DNA of 64,000 bases from Apostichopus japonicus. Lineage: Eukaryota > Echinodermata > Holothuroidea > Aspidochirotida > Stichopodidae. The stretch covers positions 3,739,001-3,803,000 of the forward strand of contig NC_092571.1 in the NCBI RefSeq assembly GCF_037975245.1. The letters are read 5' to 3'. The position numbers and the translations under genes are program-made. Positions 1 through 10,130 of the stretch are shown here, piece by piece; position 1 is the first letter of the stretch; the number at the start of each line of letters is the position of its first letter. The notes below the pieces were generated by a model. That model saw only the letters and a list, made by a program, of their open reading frames with translations. It was not told the origin of the DNA and did not search any database.

Positions 1-588
1 TTTGTAGCAAGGGATTACCATGCCAATGAATAAGTCTATTTTTAGCGCCAAGTCATACATAGACATCTTTTCACTGATTGGTTGAATTTGAATAGGCGGT
101 TTTGTAGAGCTGCCTGTGATAAATACTAACTGATTCGATGTGTCAGGGAGACACTTATCTCAGAATCATATAAAAGCCTTAATTATTTGCTAATTAACGT
201 TCGCTGTGGGGAAAAAAGTATAAGAAAGTCTTAGTTTTGTCTTTTGTGATTGTATTATGTAAAAGCTTGATAGACACGGAAAAATTGAGGAAAAACGGTT
301 ACTCAACGCAAAATGCTGCTTTAAATGTAAAAAAAAACAAAAAACACATGAAATAATGTAAAGGAAACAAAAAATTAAAAACAGAAATATTCAAACATGT
401 TCACAAAAGTATAAATGAGGTGTGATTACACCAACAAATATAATCAATCAAAATCATCTAAAATGAAGAAAAACCCCCAAAAACATGAAATTATGGAAAC
501 GGAAACGGAAAATTAAACACCAAAATATATATAAATGGAAATAGCCAGTCAAAGTTTCGAAGATAGATTTCTCACGTAAGTTAAGAGC
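1..588. other. 3' flank of IgSF gene A, no gene recognised
   Basis: AT-rich sequence downstream of the minus-strand gene A. From about position 340 onward it resembles the corresponding 3' flank of gene C near 53.2-53.4 kb, including the stretch containing acagaaatattcaaa and acaccaacaaa. Positions 1-340 have no counterpart that I can see in the window. No ORF here has coding character. Confidence 0.5.
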
Positions 589-589
589 T

Positions 590-1041
590 TCAAACAGTAC
601 CATAGTTCGTCTTGACAAGGTTCCACATGACTTTGTTTTGAATGCAGTGTATGTTGAAATATTGTCCAAGTGAAGCTTTACAAAGTCAGTTGACTCACAT
701 TTTACATAGCTCAGTACCCAGGTTCGTCTTGACAAGGTTCCACATGACTTTGTTTTGAATGCACTGTATGTTGAAATATTGTCCAAGTGGAGCTTTACAA
801 AGTCAGTTGACTCACATCTTACATAGCTCAGTACCCAGGTTCGTCTTGACAAGGTTCCACATGACTTTGTTTTGAATGTGATCCACACTCAAAGTGTATG
901 TTGAAATATTGTCCAAGTGGAGCTTTACAAAGTCAGTTGACTCACATCTTACATAGCTCAGTACCCAGGTTCGTCTTGACAAGGTTCCACATGACTTTGT
1001 TTTGAATGCGGTGTATGTTGGAATATTGTCCAAGTGAAACT
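590..1041 (-). repeat. 117-bp minisatellite on the last exon / 3' UTR of gene A
   Basis: The motif gttcgtcttgacaagg recurs at 605, 722, 839 and 969, giving units of 117, 117 and 130 bp. The third unit carries an extra 13 bp around gtgatccacactc. Each unit repeats the end of the terminal coding exon of gene A plus its 3' sequence. The paralogue in the palindrome (near 53.45-53.57 kb) has a single unit, so the array expanded only in copy A. Since 117 is divisible by 3, a 39-codon repeat stays open in one frame, which produces a repetitive ORF that is probably not translated. Confidence 0.85.
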
Positions 1042-1101
1042 TTACAACGACCTTTGACTTAAATCTTGCATAGCTCTACCGGTTTCAGCCAATGTTTCTA
1101 T
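1042..1101 (-). CDS. Gene A last coding exon
   Basis: The acceptor tcttctttag is followed by an in-phase 19-codon peptide (IETLAETGRAMQDLSQRSL) and TAA. In genes B and C the exon reads MESLAETGRVMQD and ends at TGA. The conserved acceptor, the shared LAETGR core and the phase fit to the preceding exon support it. Its 3' end seeds the 117-bp minisatellite. Confidence 0.55.
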   Translation of the reverse strand: METLAETGRAMQDLSQRSL

Positions 1102-4100
1102 CTAAAGAAGAAAGACCAATAATAAATATAAAAAATCAATAAGAAACAATACTGGTCATTTTTGGCGACATATTTGTCTTACTCTAGAGAACAAATTACG
1201 ATGCTATCCACACTCAAAGTTATTTTTAAATCCAATTGAGAATTAACGTCTAGAGTTGATAAAGACAACGCAAACAAGATAAGGTCGACCTTACTTTATT
1301 GATTCAAACTTCTGCATATACCACCAGTGTACATAATCCAGTTAGTAAGGGCGAACGAACGAAGGCTGGGAGAAGCTATTTATCGTTTATGGATTGTCTT
1401 GTTTCAAATGTGTGTTAGATGTTCTTACCACTTGCACGATTTAATTTGTTATTGTTATTTGTTATTAAACATGTGTTCCTTTCTGACTCTTCCAGAAGTC
1501 TGATAGAAACAGTAATACGACGGCATAACAATGTAAGGTTCGATGTGTTATCATACTAACCTCTCTGTAATATCATTTCTGTAGTCTGATAAAGTAAAAT
1601 GAGGGATACACATATAACAATTAATACTGATAAATAACCTTGGGTTGAGGCGAGTAATTTAACAAAAATGTAAGGGTTAGTAAACCTCAACAATTTTTAA
1701 CATTTCTGATATGTGATAACCCATCATTTTTACTGCAAGAGATCCATTCCTCCCGGCTACAGGAATACCTTCTTTTAATGATCCCACAGAACTCATTGAC
1801 ATTAAAGTCATCACATGGATACAAAGTTATATCAAATTAAAACAAACGAGTGTGACATAAACAACGGTTGATAAGAAAAAGTCTATGTCAATATATTATC
1901 ATGTAATTGTTTGCACACAAAAAGAAGTTTGTATCTGTCCTTTGTTTTGGTTTGCACTTGTGACTTACCTCGCTCTCTGATGCTTCTGGTTGCCGCTGTG
2001 GTGGTTGTCGTGGACATCTTCGCTGCCGCTTAAGATTTACCATCAGACCTACATTAATAGCTAGGGAAGACAACAGTGGCTGCTTGATAAACTTTATTTA
2101 CTGTGATTTAAGCTTCGTTAAGTTAACAAGAAATTCTATACCAATTATAAGCTTTACGTTTAGAGTAATGATTTTTCTTTAGAAATTCCCAAAATATTTT
2201 CTAAACTGTTGAAAACAAAGGTTAGCTCAGCCACTAAAAAGCCGTATTAAGAGTTTACCAGGTTCTTTTTCCTACATAAAGCCTGTGTATGATAGTATGC
2301 TCTTTCTGATTGTAATAACATCAAATAATAAAAGCAACTTTCGTCGCCAGAAAGGCGCTGTTAATGTTCTCCGCGATTTGTAAATTTGTTTTGAATTTCT
2401 TGCTCGCATTGCAATTTCTTCACTCTGTTTCAACGTAAGTTACACATAGTTTATGTTTGAAGAAAAAAGAAGAGCCAACCCAAGAAATATTTAATATTAA
2501 TGACACCTTCAAAACTATGAAATTTGAATGAGTGTGACAAAGGTTTTTTTCATGTTGTTATCTATCAATACGGTCTTAGTGTAAATTCGTTCACAGATAT
2601 TTTCAGCTTTTTTTTATATCTGAAAATCATTTATTTTTACGGATGATTTGGATAGAATATAAAGATGCCTTATGATTGTGATTCATGTTACCTTCGCAAA
2701 CATTAGGACAGTCATTACAAGAATGGGAGGGAGCATGTAACGATCTCTCCGCTGATACATGCGTCGCTGGCAAGTGAATCAGTAAGGCACATGATGAGAA
2801 AACATGTCATCGTGTGTTTGAGCATTCTGCACAACGACGAAAAGCAACATGTATGAGAATGTTTTCTGACATGAAAGATTCATGTAGAGAACATCGTTGA
2901 TTGTATTTTCAACCAGCCAGAATTCTCTAGTTTAGAATGTTGTATTGGGCCATCTCCAGACTCATTAAAAGAGGGTTCAAATTTTGGAAAACTTAAATAA
3001 ACAATGTCTGAATACGTTTTTCTCACTAATTATTTACTCACTGTGTTAGATTATCATATTGCAGTATATATGTTCACAGCAAGATGGAATGCGTTTTGTC
3101 TTCCGGTTTTGTTTCCTCTGAAAATCCGGGAGATACAACGTCCTGCACACTTACATCGTCAGTAATTGAAACTAATTCACTAAATTATTTTTTTGACTTT
3201 TATATTCACACGTACAAAATATTGGCATTGGATAATATTCACTAAATCATTGTACTCCTGGTTAAATTCTGACACATAAACGAAAGCTAATGATCGCAAA
3301 AAGCAAAAATACAAATCAGATTGAAAACAGTGTTGTACAGAATGTGCTTAGTTGTAAAAATTTTTTCTAAAACAAGTCATGGTGTATTGCCTTTTGTTCA
3401 TCTTACCTGAGATGATAATCAAAACGATCAGTAAGGTGACTGACCAGATCATTAACACCGCTCTGCCGTCAGACTTACAACCCTCTCTAACGTTGGCTGG
3501 TGATGTTGTATCGGATGTTGTGTTATCTGTATGAATAAAACAACGACAATATAACATGAGAAAATGCGAAATGTTTGCCCAACTTAAGTAATTATATCAG
3601 CAACAATAAATGCTAACCGTTGCAACAAGGGACAAACCAATATTTGTTTATACTGTTAAACTTGTTGTTCAAAACTGGACTAACGTGATTGAATACAAGT
3701 TTGGGTAAAATTAGCCCAATCATTCGGAAACATGCTTAGTGGCATATGCCCATACTTCCAATTTGTTATTTGTTGTTCATATTTCAAGAGGTGCGTTTAT
3801 TGCATTGTGTCAATAAATTGACCAAACAGGTTTAAACGAAAAGTTATGGTAACCAAAGACAGACGATCTCTTCACGTTCAGAAGACAATAATCACTCATC
3901 CATACCTTTACGATAGTATGAATCACATTCATATACTAAATCAGCTTGTCCTCAAGACGACCATTAGAGTAGCTATGTAAAGTCCAGTACTGCCTGTTAA
4001 ATTTGATATATGAAGACCAATTGCTTAGTCTATAATTTCAGTAAAAATTGACTACAAGACTGTCACTTAATTTAAGAGCAATAAGGTCCACATTCGACTC

Positions 4101-6846
4101 CATATCCATAATATTAATCCATTAACGTCTTCATAGCTATCATGAAAACTATGTGCTTTTTGAAGGTACTATGTGTTTTTTTGAAACAGTGTCATTGCGT
4201 AACTGTTGTTCCCGTTTTACCCATTTATACAGGTGTGAGATCGTTTCACACGTGCTAAGGAATGACCAATGAATTGGCAATACTCGGAGAGAAGCAATTT
4301 AATTAACTAATACATGGGGGTAACAAGATCAGATTGCAAAATATTAATAGCCTCAAAACTCAAAACAAAAATACACCAACATAAATACTGCAAAACATTT
4401 TAATGTGTAGGTGCACTTTGAAATGACTATACAGTAATGAATCATTTGGACTTTAAGAAAGCATGACGTGTACGGAACTAGAGTGACTGGAATCTTACCT
4501 CCGGGAAGGAATAAAGTCAGTCTCGAACTTAGCTTGAACATATTCTCATGCTGACTTCTTATTTTACATTCGAGGTCAATACTGTCCAAGGAAGGGTGAT
4601 TTACGTGGTATCGTGAGAGTAAGGTCACAGTAAATGTGTCTCCGTGGCAATCAACTGTCGTCCACTGATCGGAAAATGTGATGTAAGGATTCATGTCTTC
4701 TGCAGCTGTTTTCCATTCAAGACTGACACTTGGGCGGACGTTTCGTACCGAACATTTAAGTGTGCCATCACGATCACCCTCAGACTGACAACAGCATGTA
4801 CTGCTGCAGTCTTCAACCACCAAGTTTGAAGGTAGAACTAGAAGGTAGTGAAGAAATCATTGCTGAAAATTGTAATTAATATTTCCTCAATGTTTTATCA
4901 CACCTGTAAATATAGTTCATGTAGAGAGAGCATAATGAAAGCGCATTTATGCTATTAACTTGGTCGTTAGTTGAGTTGTCAAAATTATAGTTAGAATTAA
5001 AATTCTAATTAATTTATATGAAAGTTTTTAAAAATGGTTTCGTTTTCAGAGACAGTGCTTACATAATTGTCCGGTAATTTCTGTTGCAACACCGAATTAA
5101 GAGCTAGTTTCATAAAACATTATTTTTCATAAGACCAATAACTAAGGATTAGCAAATTCCGTTTAACATTGATTTATAACATTTATTAACTTATTTTGAT
5201 TATATTTTTGTCTTGAAATAACTTAAAGTCAATGCAGAACCTGATTTGCAGGAAATAACAATATTTAAGTTAAAACAATGTAATTTCGTTCGGAGAGGAC
5301 TTGAATTTATTTGTGCCTGTTGAAGTAAAAGTGAAAAGAATAGAACACATTTTGAGGTTAATAAATGTTTTCCTACTCACCGTACATGAAAACGTTGTAG
5401 GCTTCCGAACCAGATGAAGCACCGTTGCCATAGTTGCATACATAAATACCTTCATGCTTAACTTGAGCTTGAAGTAAAGTAAGAGAACCGATCATCGATA
5501 TATCAAAATCCGAAGTAGTGATTTTCTTATTACTCGATTGCAGGTAATTAGCATAGCCAATTACCTCTTCATGAGCGTTCCATTTCTTCCACACGAGAAA
5601 AACGTTCCTCTTTTTAGCACAATGTAACACGACCCTAGAGTTTAGTTGGAAATATTTGATTTTCAATGAACGGGGAGGATCACGATTGACGACCTCAACC
5701 AACGCAGTTACTTCATTATGAAGGACTACTTTTGGAGGCTCAACAGCTTGACATTTGAGTAAACTTAAACTGCTGGAGTTGAAAGCTGCAAACGTGGTAT
5801 TTGCATAAGTTGTTATCAAAGCTGTTTTTGATGATACTGAAAAGTTAGACGGAATGACAGTATCGCCATTCACTGTCTTCCTAAACCATATTAAGTCCAC
5901 TGCCGGTCGTGCATCTTGCACGTAGCACTGAAGATCGAAAGGTTCATTTTCTGATAAGAAACAGAAGCTTTCATCCGGGTCACAACCTTTGATGAAAGGA
6001 TACTTCTGACTCGGTGTCACTACAAAAAATACAAAATAAACAAATTTCTGTAACAGATTTATACATATGTGGTTTAAGCATTCATCGAAGACGAATGATC
6101 CTGAATGTCTCATTACAAATATAACAATTGAGGGTTAGTCTTCTTTATTCTTTATTATTGCATTCACAAGTCTTAACACTGAAAATTGATCTTGACTCAA
6201 TATAAGTAAACATTTTCAAGAGAGCAACCTTCTTCATTGTCGGCAGTGTAATAGGAGAGACCTAGATATAAATAGATATCTGATTTTCATAAATATTTCT
6301 GGTTTGGAGTAGGGGTTGGACACAATTTTTGCATTTCCTGTTCATGCGACCCCTTATTTGGTTTTCTTTGCTTTATGGCGTTCCCTATCAATGTTTTCCA
6401 ACTACAAAGTGTAGTCTTAATTATAACATATCGCTCGACTTTGCGGTAGGTCTTCCAAAACCATGGCGTCTAGGGAAAGTATAATGCCTCAACAAATCAC
6501 CTACCAATCACAACTACTCGTACAGTGTACGGTCCTTGTATATCCGCTTCTTCCGATTCCATCCAAAATACTCGGAAACTTTGGTCGTGCTGCAAAGTGA
6601 CGTTGTTGATGACCAATGAACCGTTGGGGTAAATATCAAATTCTCCTGCTTGATACCCACTATCTGCCTTTTTACCTTCTCGGTAAGATATGAATGGGCG
6701 GGAAACCTTTGTTTGCGAAGAGTTGTACCAGTATACACCAAAACTATTTTCATCAACGCTGCAATGAACGACTCCTTCTTTTCCAATTTCAAGATATCGC
6801 AAATTCTCACACGGTTGCCCATTGGTTTTACTGATAAAGAGGGACA
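1042..6846 (-). CDS. IgSF transmembrane protein, gene A (multi-exon, 5' end not found)
   Basis: Predicted cell-surface immunoglobulin-superfamily protein. Minus-strand exons in order are 6505-6846 (one V-like Ig), 5381-6019 (two Ig domains), 4499-4837 (one Ig), 3407-3526 (stalk plus TM helix), 1969-2060 or 1969-2048 (basic, Pro/Gln-rich cytoplasmic segment) and 1042-1101 (last exon, stop TAA). The four upstream exons start and end in phase 1 with GT..AG sites, so the joined frame is open. The fifth ends in phase 0 and the last starts in phase 0. Ig Cys..Trp..Cys patterns are visible in the second to fourth Ig domains. I found no signal-peptide exon, so the start lies above 6846 or was missed. 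No ITIM or ITAM is visible in the tail. The paralogue is gene C (53.5-60.1 kb). Extra small tail exons between 1102 and 1968 cannot be excluded. Ligand and function are unknown. Confidence 0.7.
1102..1968 (-). other. Last intron(s) of gene A, possible unresolved exon
   Basis: Intronic between the cytoplasmic and last exons. A stretch near 1490-1600 is clearly conserved with 53.93-54.03 kb and contains acceptor-like (tttatcag) and donor-like (gtaaga) sites, but no single frame stays open in all copies. I therefore do not call an exon. Confidence 0.35.
1969..2060 (-). CDS. Gene A exon: basic, Pro/Gln-rich cytoplasmic segment
   Basis: Two acceptors 12 bp apart, cttccctag (exon from 2060) and aatgtag (exon from 2048), both give phase 1 and keep the frame. 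They differ by four residues. The peptide starts LMVNLKRQRR (stop-transfer-like), then PRQPPQRQPEASESE. The donor is GAG|GTAAGT, phase 0. Sequence is well conserved with 28614-28705 and 54431-54522. Confidence 0.65.
3407..3526 (-). CDS. Gene A exon: stalk and transmembrane helix
   Basis: 40-codon phase 1-1 exon. A Thr/Ser stalk (DNTTSDTTSP) leads into a hydrophobic run rich in Leu, Ile and Val (AVLMIWSVTLLIVLIII). The acceptor is ttcatacag and the donor G|GTAAGA. This exon makes the protein type I membrane-anchored. The same exon is at 27470-27589 and 55547-55666. Confidence 0.8.
4499..4837 (-). CDS. Gene A exon: membrane-proximal Ig domain
   Basis: 113-codon phase 1-1 exon, with acceptor ccttctag and donor G|GTAAGA. 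It begins with a cysteine cluster (CSSTCCC), then Cys (LKCSV), Trp (LEWK) and Cys (LECKI). The length is a multiple of three. The same exon in genes B and C is 2 bp longer near its 3' end and breaks the frame. Confidence 0.8.
5381..6019 (-). CDS. Gene A exon: two Ig domains
   Basis: 213-codon phase 1-1 exon. The acceptor is tttttttgtag and the donor G|GTGAGT. The first Ig domain has Cys (LQCYV), Trp (LIWFRK) and Cys (LLKCQ). The second has Cys (LHCAK), Trp (LVWKKW) and a textbook GIYVCNYGNG second Cys. NFS, NTT and NSS sequons suggest glycosylation. The matching exon of gene C is the same length with about 14 amino-acid replacements by eye. Confidence 0.85.
6505..6846 (-). CDS. Gene A exon: V-like Ig domain
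   Basis: 114-codon phase 1-1 exon. The acceptor follows a pyrimidine-rich tract and ends acag. The donor is G|GTAGGT at 6504. The domain has the first Cys (VVHC) and core Trp (VYWY), and a GSLVINNV strand typical of Ig folds. Where YxC is expected it reads FRVFW, so the usual disulphide partner is missing. The homologous exon of gene C is not in the window, because a transposon starts just before the place where it should be. Confidence 0.7.
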
Positions 6847-6896
6847 CTGTCATGTTGATGAAATACCAAGAAAAGGAAATGTGAGCACAAAATTGT

Positions 6897-7015
6897 CATC
6901 ATCACCATTACTACCACCACCATCATCACCATCATCCTCAAAACATCATCATCATAATCATCATCACCACCATCACCATCACCATCACCATCACCATCAC
7001 CATCACCATCACCAA
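6897..7015. repeat. (CATCAC)n / trinucleotide microsatellite
   Basis: A run of catcac and atc triplets about 120 bp long, in the gene A intron just upstream of the acceptor at 6847. It creates poly-His and poly-Asp/Gly reading frames that are artefacts of the repeat. Confidence 0.9.
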
Positions 7016-8325
7016 CAAACAGCAAGTTGTTGCAGAAATCCTTAACGAGAATTAACACTGGAATGAACCCATTTTTTTCAGCAGAATATTGGTGAGGAAC
7101 ACCAATGGTGTGACCTGTCCTCTCTTGGTAGTCTTAATTTTCTTACGCATATGTTGTGAAGTCTGCAAGTTAGGAGAGGAAAGTTGCTTAAGTCCTAAGG
7201 ATAGCTAAAGGGGATTACAAAGCTGGGATTACTGTGTATGTAAAGACTTGCTAATAGGATTAAAGGATATAGCTTAGGATGAGGAGAGGGGTTACGGGCA
7301 GTTGGACTGTGCCTTGTGTGAGGTGAGGAGCCAAGGTATTAGGAAGAGACGAAAAAAAGAGAGAAGCGCAAGGGTGTGTGGGAAGATAGCGAGGATAGTG
7401 TTGCAAGGAAGCAGAGGTTTAATGGAGAATTGATGTTAGTTAATTGTGAAAAGAAGCAGTGAAGTTATGTGGAGTCTGAAAAATAAAGGAAGAAAAGCAA
7501 CGAATGACACTGCCTTGAACTTATTACCCCACACTACGTTACAGCATATTATGAAAATAAAATACATTAATACTTATCCCTTATTTGCCTGTTTTCGAAT
7601 GTATCAGGACTCCGAGGTAGTCTACAAACTTTCGCCCCTTGTCAGGTTTTTACCTACCATAAAGCACGACGACGTTGAAGATCAAAACCCGATGACGTTT
7701 GTCGTTTTCTTGTAAAATTTCCAGATACGATTGCGCAGACGGAAGGAACAAAAATATGTACATTGAGGACAAATGAGTGAAAAGAAAATTTCGAATAAAA
7801 CAAACAATGCAAAGTTTCTGGACAACTTGGATAAACGGTGGTCCGAGGGGGGGGGGTCAGAGGAACATGCAGAGTAAGATAGAGAAGGCGATGGAGGTTA
7901 ATGGATTGTATTAGAATGGCTTAAACCTTAGCTAAAATGACGACAATAAATCCGATGAAATGGAATGACTTCACTTTAATGCAAAAAACGCCTTGAGACT
8001 CTTTACCTACAGTGAGAGGTCTACGGTTAAAGTCATTGAAATGAGATGAAACTATATTACTAATCATGATGAACGTATTCGTTCACACAAGAGAGAAAGG
8101 TGCCGGTTCCTTACAATCATAAGGTCTCCGGTTCGAGTCTCTCCAAAATTAATGTATGTCGTCCAGTTACAGAGTTGTTGACAATTGACAATTGACAATC
8201 ATAAACGTTAAATATGAATGTAAGAGACTGACTTCGGCTTTGATAAGCCATTGAGGCTTCTTCGCGACTTCCTACTTGCAAGAGGATCTAAAATACATAC
8301 ATACATACATACATGTGATGACCAT
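7016..8325. other. No gene recognised
   Basis: Unique-looking sequence upstream of gene A. It contains a G-run near 7848, a short tandem gacaatt near 8180-8203 and an (ACAT)n tract at 8292-8312. The signal-peptide exon of gene A might lie here, but I could not identify one. Confidence 0.4.
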
Positions 8326-8684
8326 CTCGAGTATTGCGGGTCATCAGTCTCAAATCGTGGGGGGTCGACATATACCGATTTAAATCGACATATACCATTT
8401 TTCTTCGACTTATACCAGTTTCTAGCAGCTTAAAATGACTTTTACCGATTAAAATGAACATATCATCGATTTAAACCGGTAGATGTCGATTTAACTTGAC
8501 TTATAACAGTTTAATTCGACAGGTCATCTATTTAAATCGATATATACCAATTTAAATCGATGTATGTAATTTATATTATTTATATATTAAATTGGTATAT
8601 GTCGGTTTCAATCGGTATATGTTGGTTTCAATCGATATATGTCGATTCCCCACGATTTGAGACTGATGGCCCGCCATACTCGAG
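8326..8684. mobile_element. 359-bp hairpin MITE with about 37-bp TIRs
   Basis: The left end ctcgagtattgcgggtcatc and following bases match the reverse complement of the right end at about 35 of 37 positions. Both ends run through tcagtctcaaatcgtgggg. The interior is built from short units of the form tcgacatataccgatttaaa, direct on the left and reverse-complemented on the right, so most of the element can fold on itself. No coding capacity. No convincing target-site duplication was seen. Confidence 0.75.
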
Positions 8685-8979
8685 GTACAATTGTGATTTA
8701 CGAGCTGCATGTAATAACTCCCGTGAAAGATTTGTCCATTCACCACACAGTTGATTTATGACCCAGGCATATACTATTATTAATTGGATGCGAGTTCCAT
8801 GACAATAAGCGAGTTCAGAGTTTGCATTGCGCAATGGAGGTCAAGAGGTCAAATAAGAATACTCTCGTTGCGACGAGAGTTGTATGCTAGCGTACCCACG
8901 TTAACTTAATGAGCACTTACAGTAAACATTAGAAATCGCATAATTTACGTCTAAATTTACTCTGTTTTTTCGCTTTGGG

Positions 8980-9495
8980 ATGGATATTCCTACAAGTTTG
9001 GAAGAGTTTAAACTTTGGAAAGTTGACAGACTGAAGGAATTTTTAAAGAAACGAAAGTTGAAGATGAATGGCCGGAAAGAAGAGTTGGTTGCTTTAGCGT
9101 ATGCTGCCGTTCAGATGAACATTGCTGAAGTTAATAAAGCAGATGCGCGAAATGAAAAGGCAGATGACTACGCATCGGTACTTCAGGTTGAAGGAAAGAC
9201 CATGCCCGATCCTCTTCGGATTTACCACTTGCATGGGAAGGCGAAATTGAAATGAAAAAATGGCCGCCTTGCATGTACATTGATATTGCGCATTATTTTA
9301 CCAGTATTGATAACATTGAACTGAAGCAAAGACTGATGACGGACTATAAAGATGGTAAAGTCTTCAGCTATTTAGAGTCTGGGTGGCTCAGGGAAATATT
9401 TTACAATGCCATTTCTGCCGAGTCAAGGTTGTGCTTTCTAAAGGCAGAGTGTACACCATCGCAGCGTATTAATAATATTCCTTGGAATAACCCCT
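8980..9495 (+). pseudogene. Broken SAP-domain ORF of a transposon-type family (SWIM/YqaJ class)
   Basis: The first part (8980-9255, 91 codons from ATG) has a SAP-like helix-loop-helix (LEEFKLWKVDRLKEFLKK.. KEELVALAYA) followed by DPLRI. After about 9220 the frame shifts by one, and 9252-9495 continues with WPPCMYIDI, LMTDYKDGK, WLREIFYNAIS and CFLKAECTPSQRINNIPW. From memory, this order resembles a large repeated family in invertebrate genomes with SAP, SWIM zinc-finger and YqaJ-type nuclease domains. The ORF stops matching after NNIPW, where C- and T-rich repeat sequence begins, so the C-terminal SWIM and nuclease parts are lost. A protein profile search would test the assignment. Confidence 0.55.
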
Positions 9496-9599
9496 GGAAA
9501 TTCCCCCCACCCACTATTATTTTGTATAATGTTCTTCTCCAAATAAAATAAATATTTTTTTTTTTTTTCGAACAAATTGAACCCACCCTATAAGAGGAC

Positions 9600-10130
9600 A
9601 AACAAAAACGAATGACAGCGAATGACCGAATGACAATTGACTTTGTACAGGGTTAATTATCATTCGCGAATGACAGCGAATGACAGCGAATGACAACGAA
9701 TAACAACGAAGGACGGTGGTGAGTGGATATAAGAGGGATAAGAGAGAAGAGGTCCCACCTTTATGATCAGTCTGGGAAAAGAACCTCCGCCAGGGAGGCG
9801 ACCGTCCCCTTGCCCTGGGGGGGGGGTAATAAAAACAATAATTTTTATACAGCAACAATTTTTTTCAATTCCCCTAAGTTCACGGGGTAAAATCCCACAG
9901 GACAAGTCAAACATCTTGCTCAAGAATTTACCGAAAACACCGGTCACAGTCGCAAAATGTCAACTCGAATTTTTGCGATTTAAACCCTCAATACCCGGTT
10001 CAAGCAAATGTCTGTGCTGTCATTTACTTTCATTCGTTTTAGTCAACGCAATTTTTTAGTGTGTAGGCCTACAACATATTGTCATTCGTTATGTGTAACG
10101 TAATTGTCATTCGTTTTTAGTAACACCCCC
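9600..10130. mobile_element. Possible non-autonomous element with inverted cgaatgac motif clusters
   Basis: The octamer cgaatgac occurs repeatedly on the left (about 9609-9706). Its reverse complement gtcattcg, or tcattcg, recurs on the right (about 10028-10113). Opposite-orientation subterminal motif clusters are typical of DNA transposon ends. The middle holds gcctccctggcgg-like and G-run sequence. No ORF with a recognisable product, and the exact ends are not defined. Confidence 0.4.

Noticed and set aside
1490-1600. Conserved block considered as an extra cytoplasmic exon of gene A
   Set aside because: Different frames are open in A and in B/C, and a stop interrupts the most conserved frame in one copy. 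The direct join of the neighbouring phase-0 exons needs no extra exon.
6650-7058. ORFs with poly-His and poly-Asp/Gly tracts
   Set aside because: Products of the CATCAC microsatellite. The coding exon here is on the other strand in another frame.
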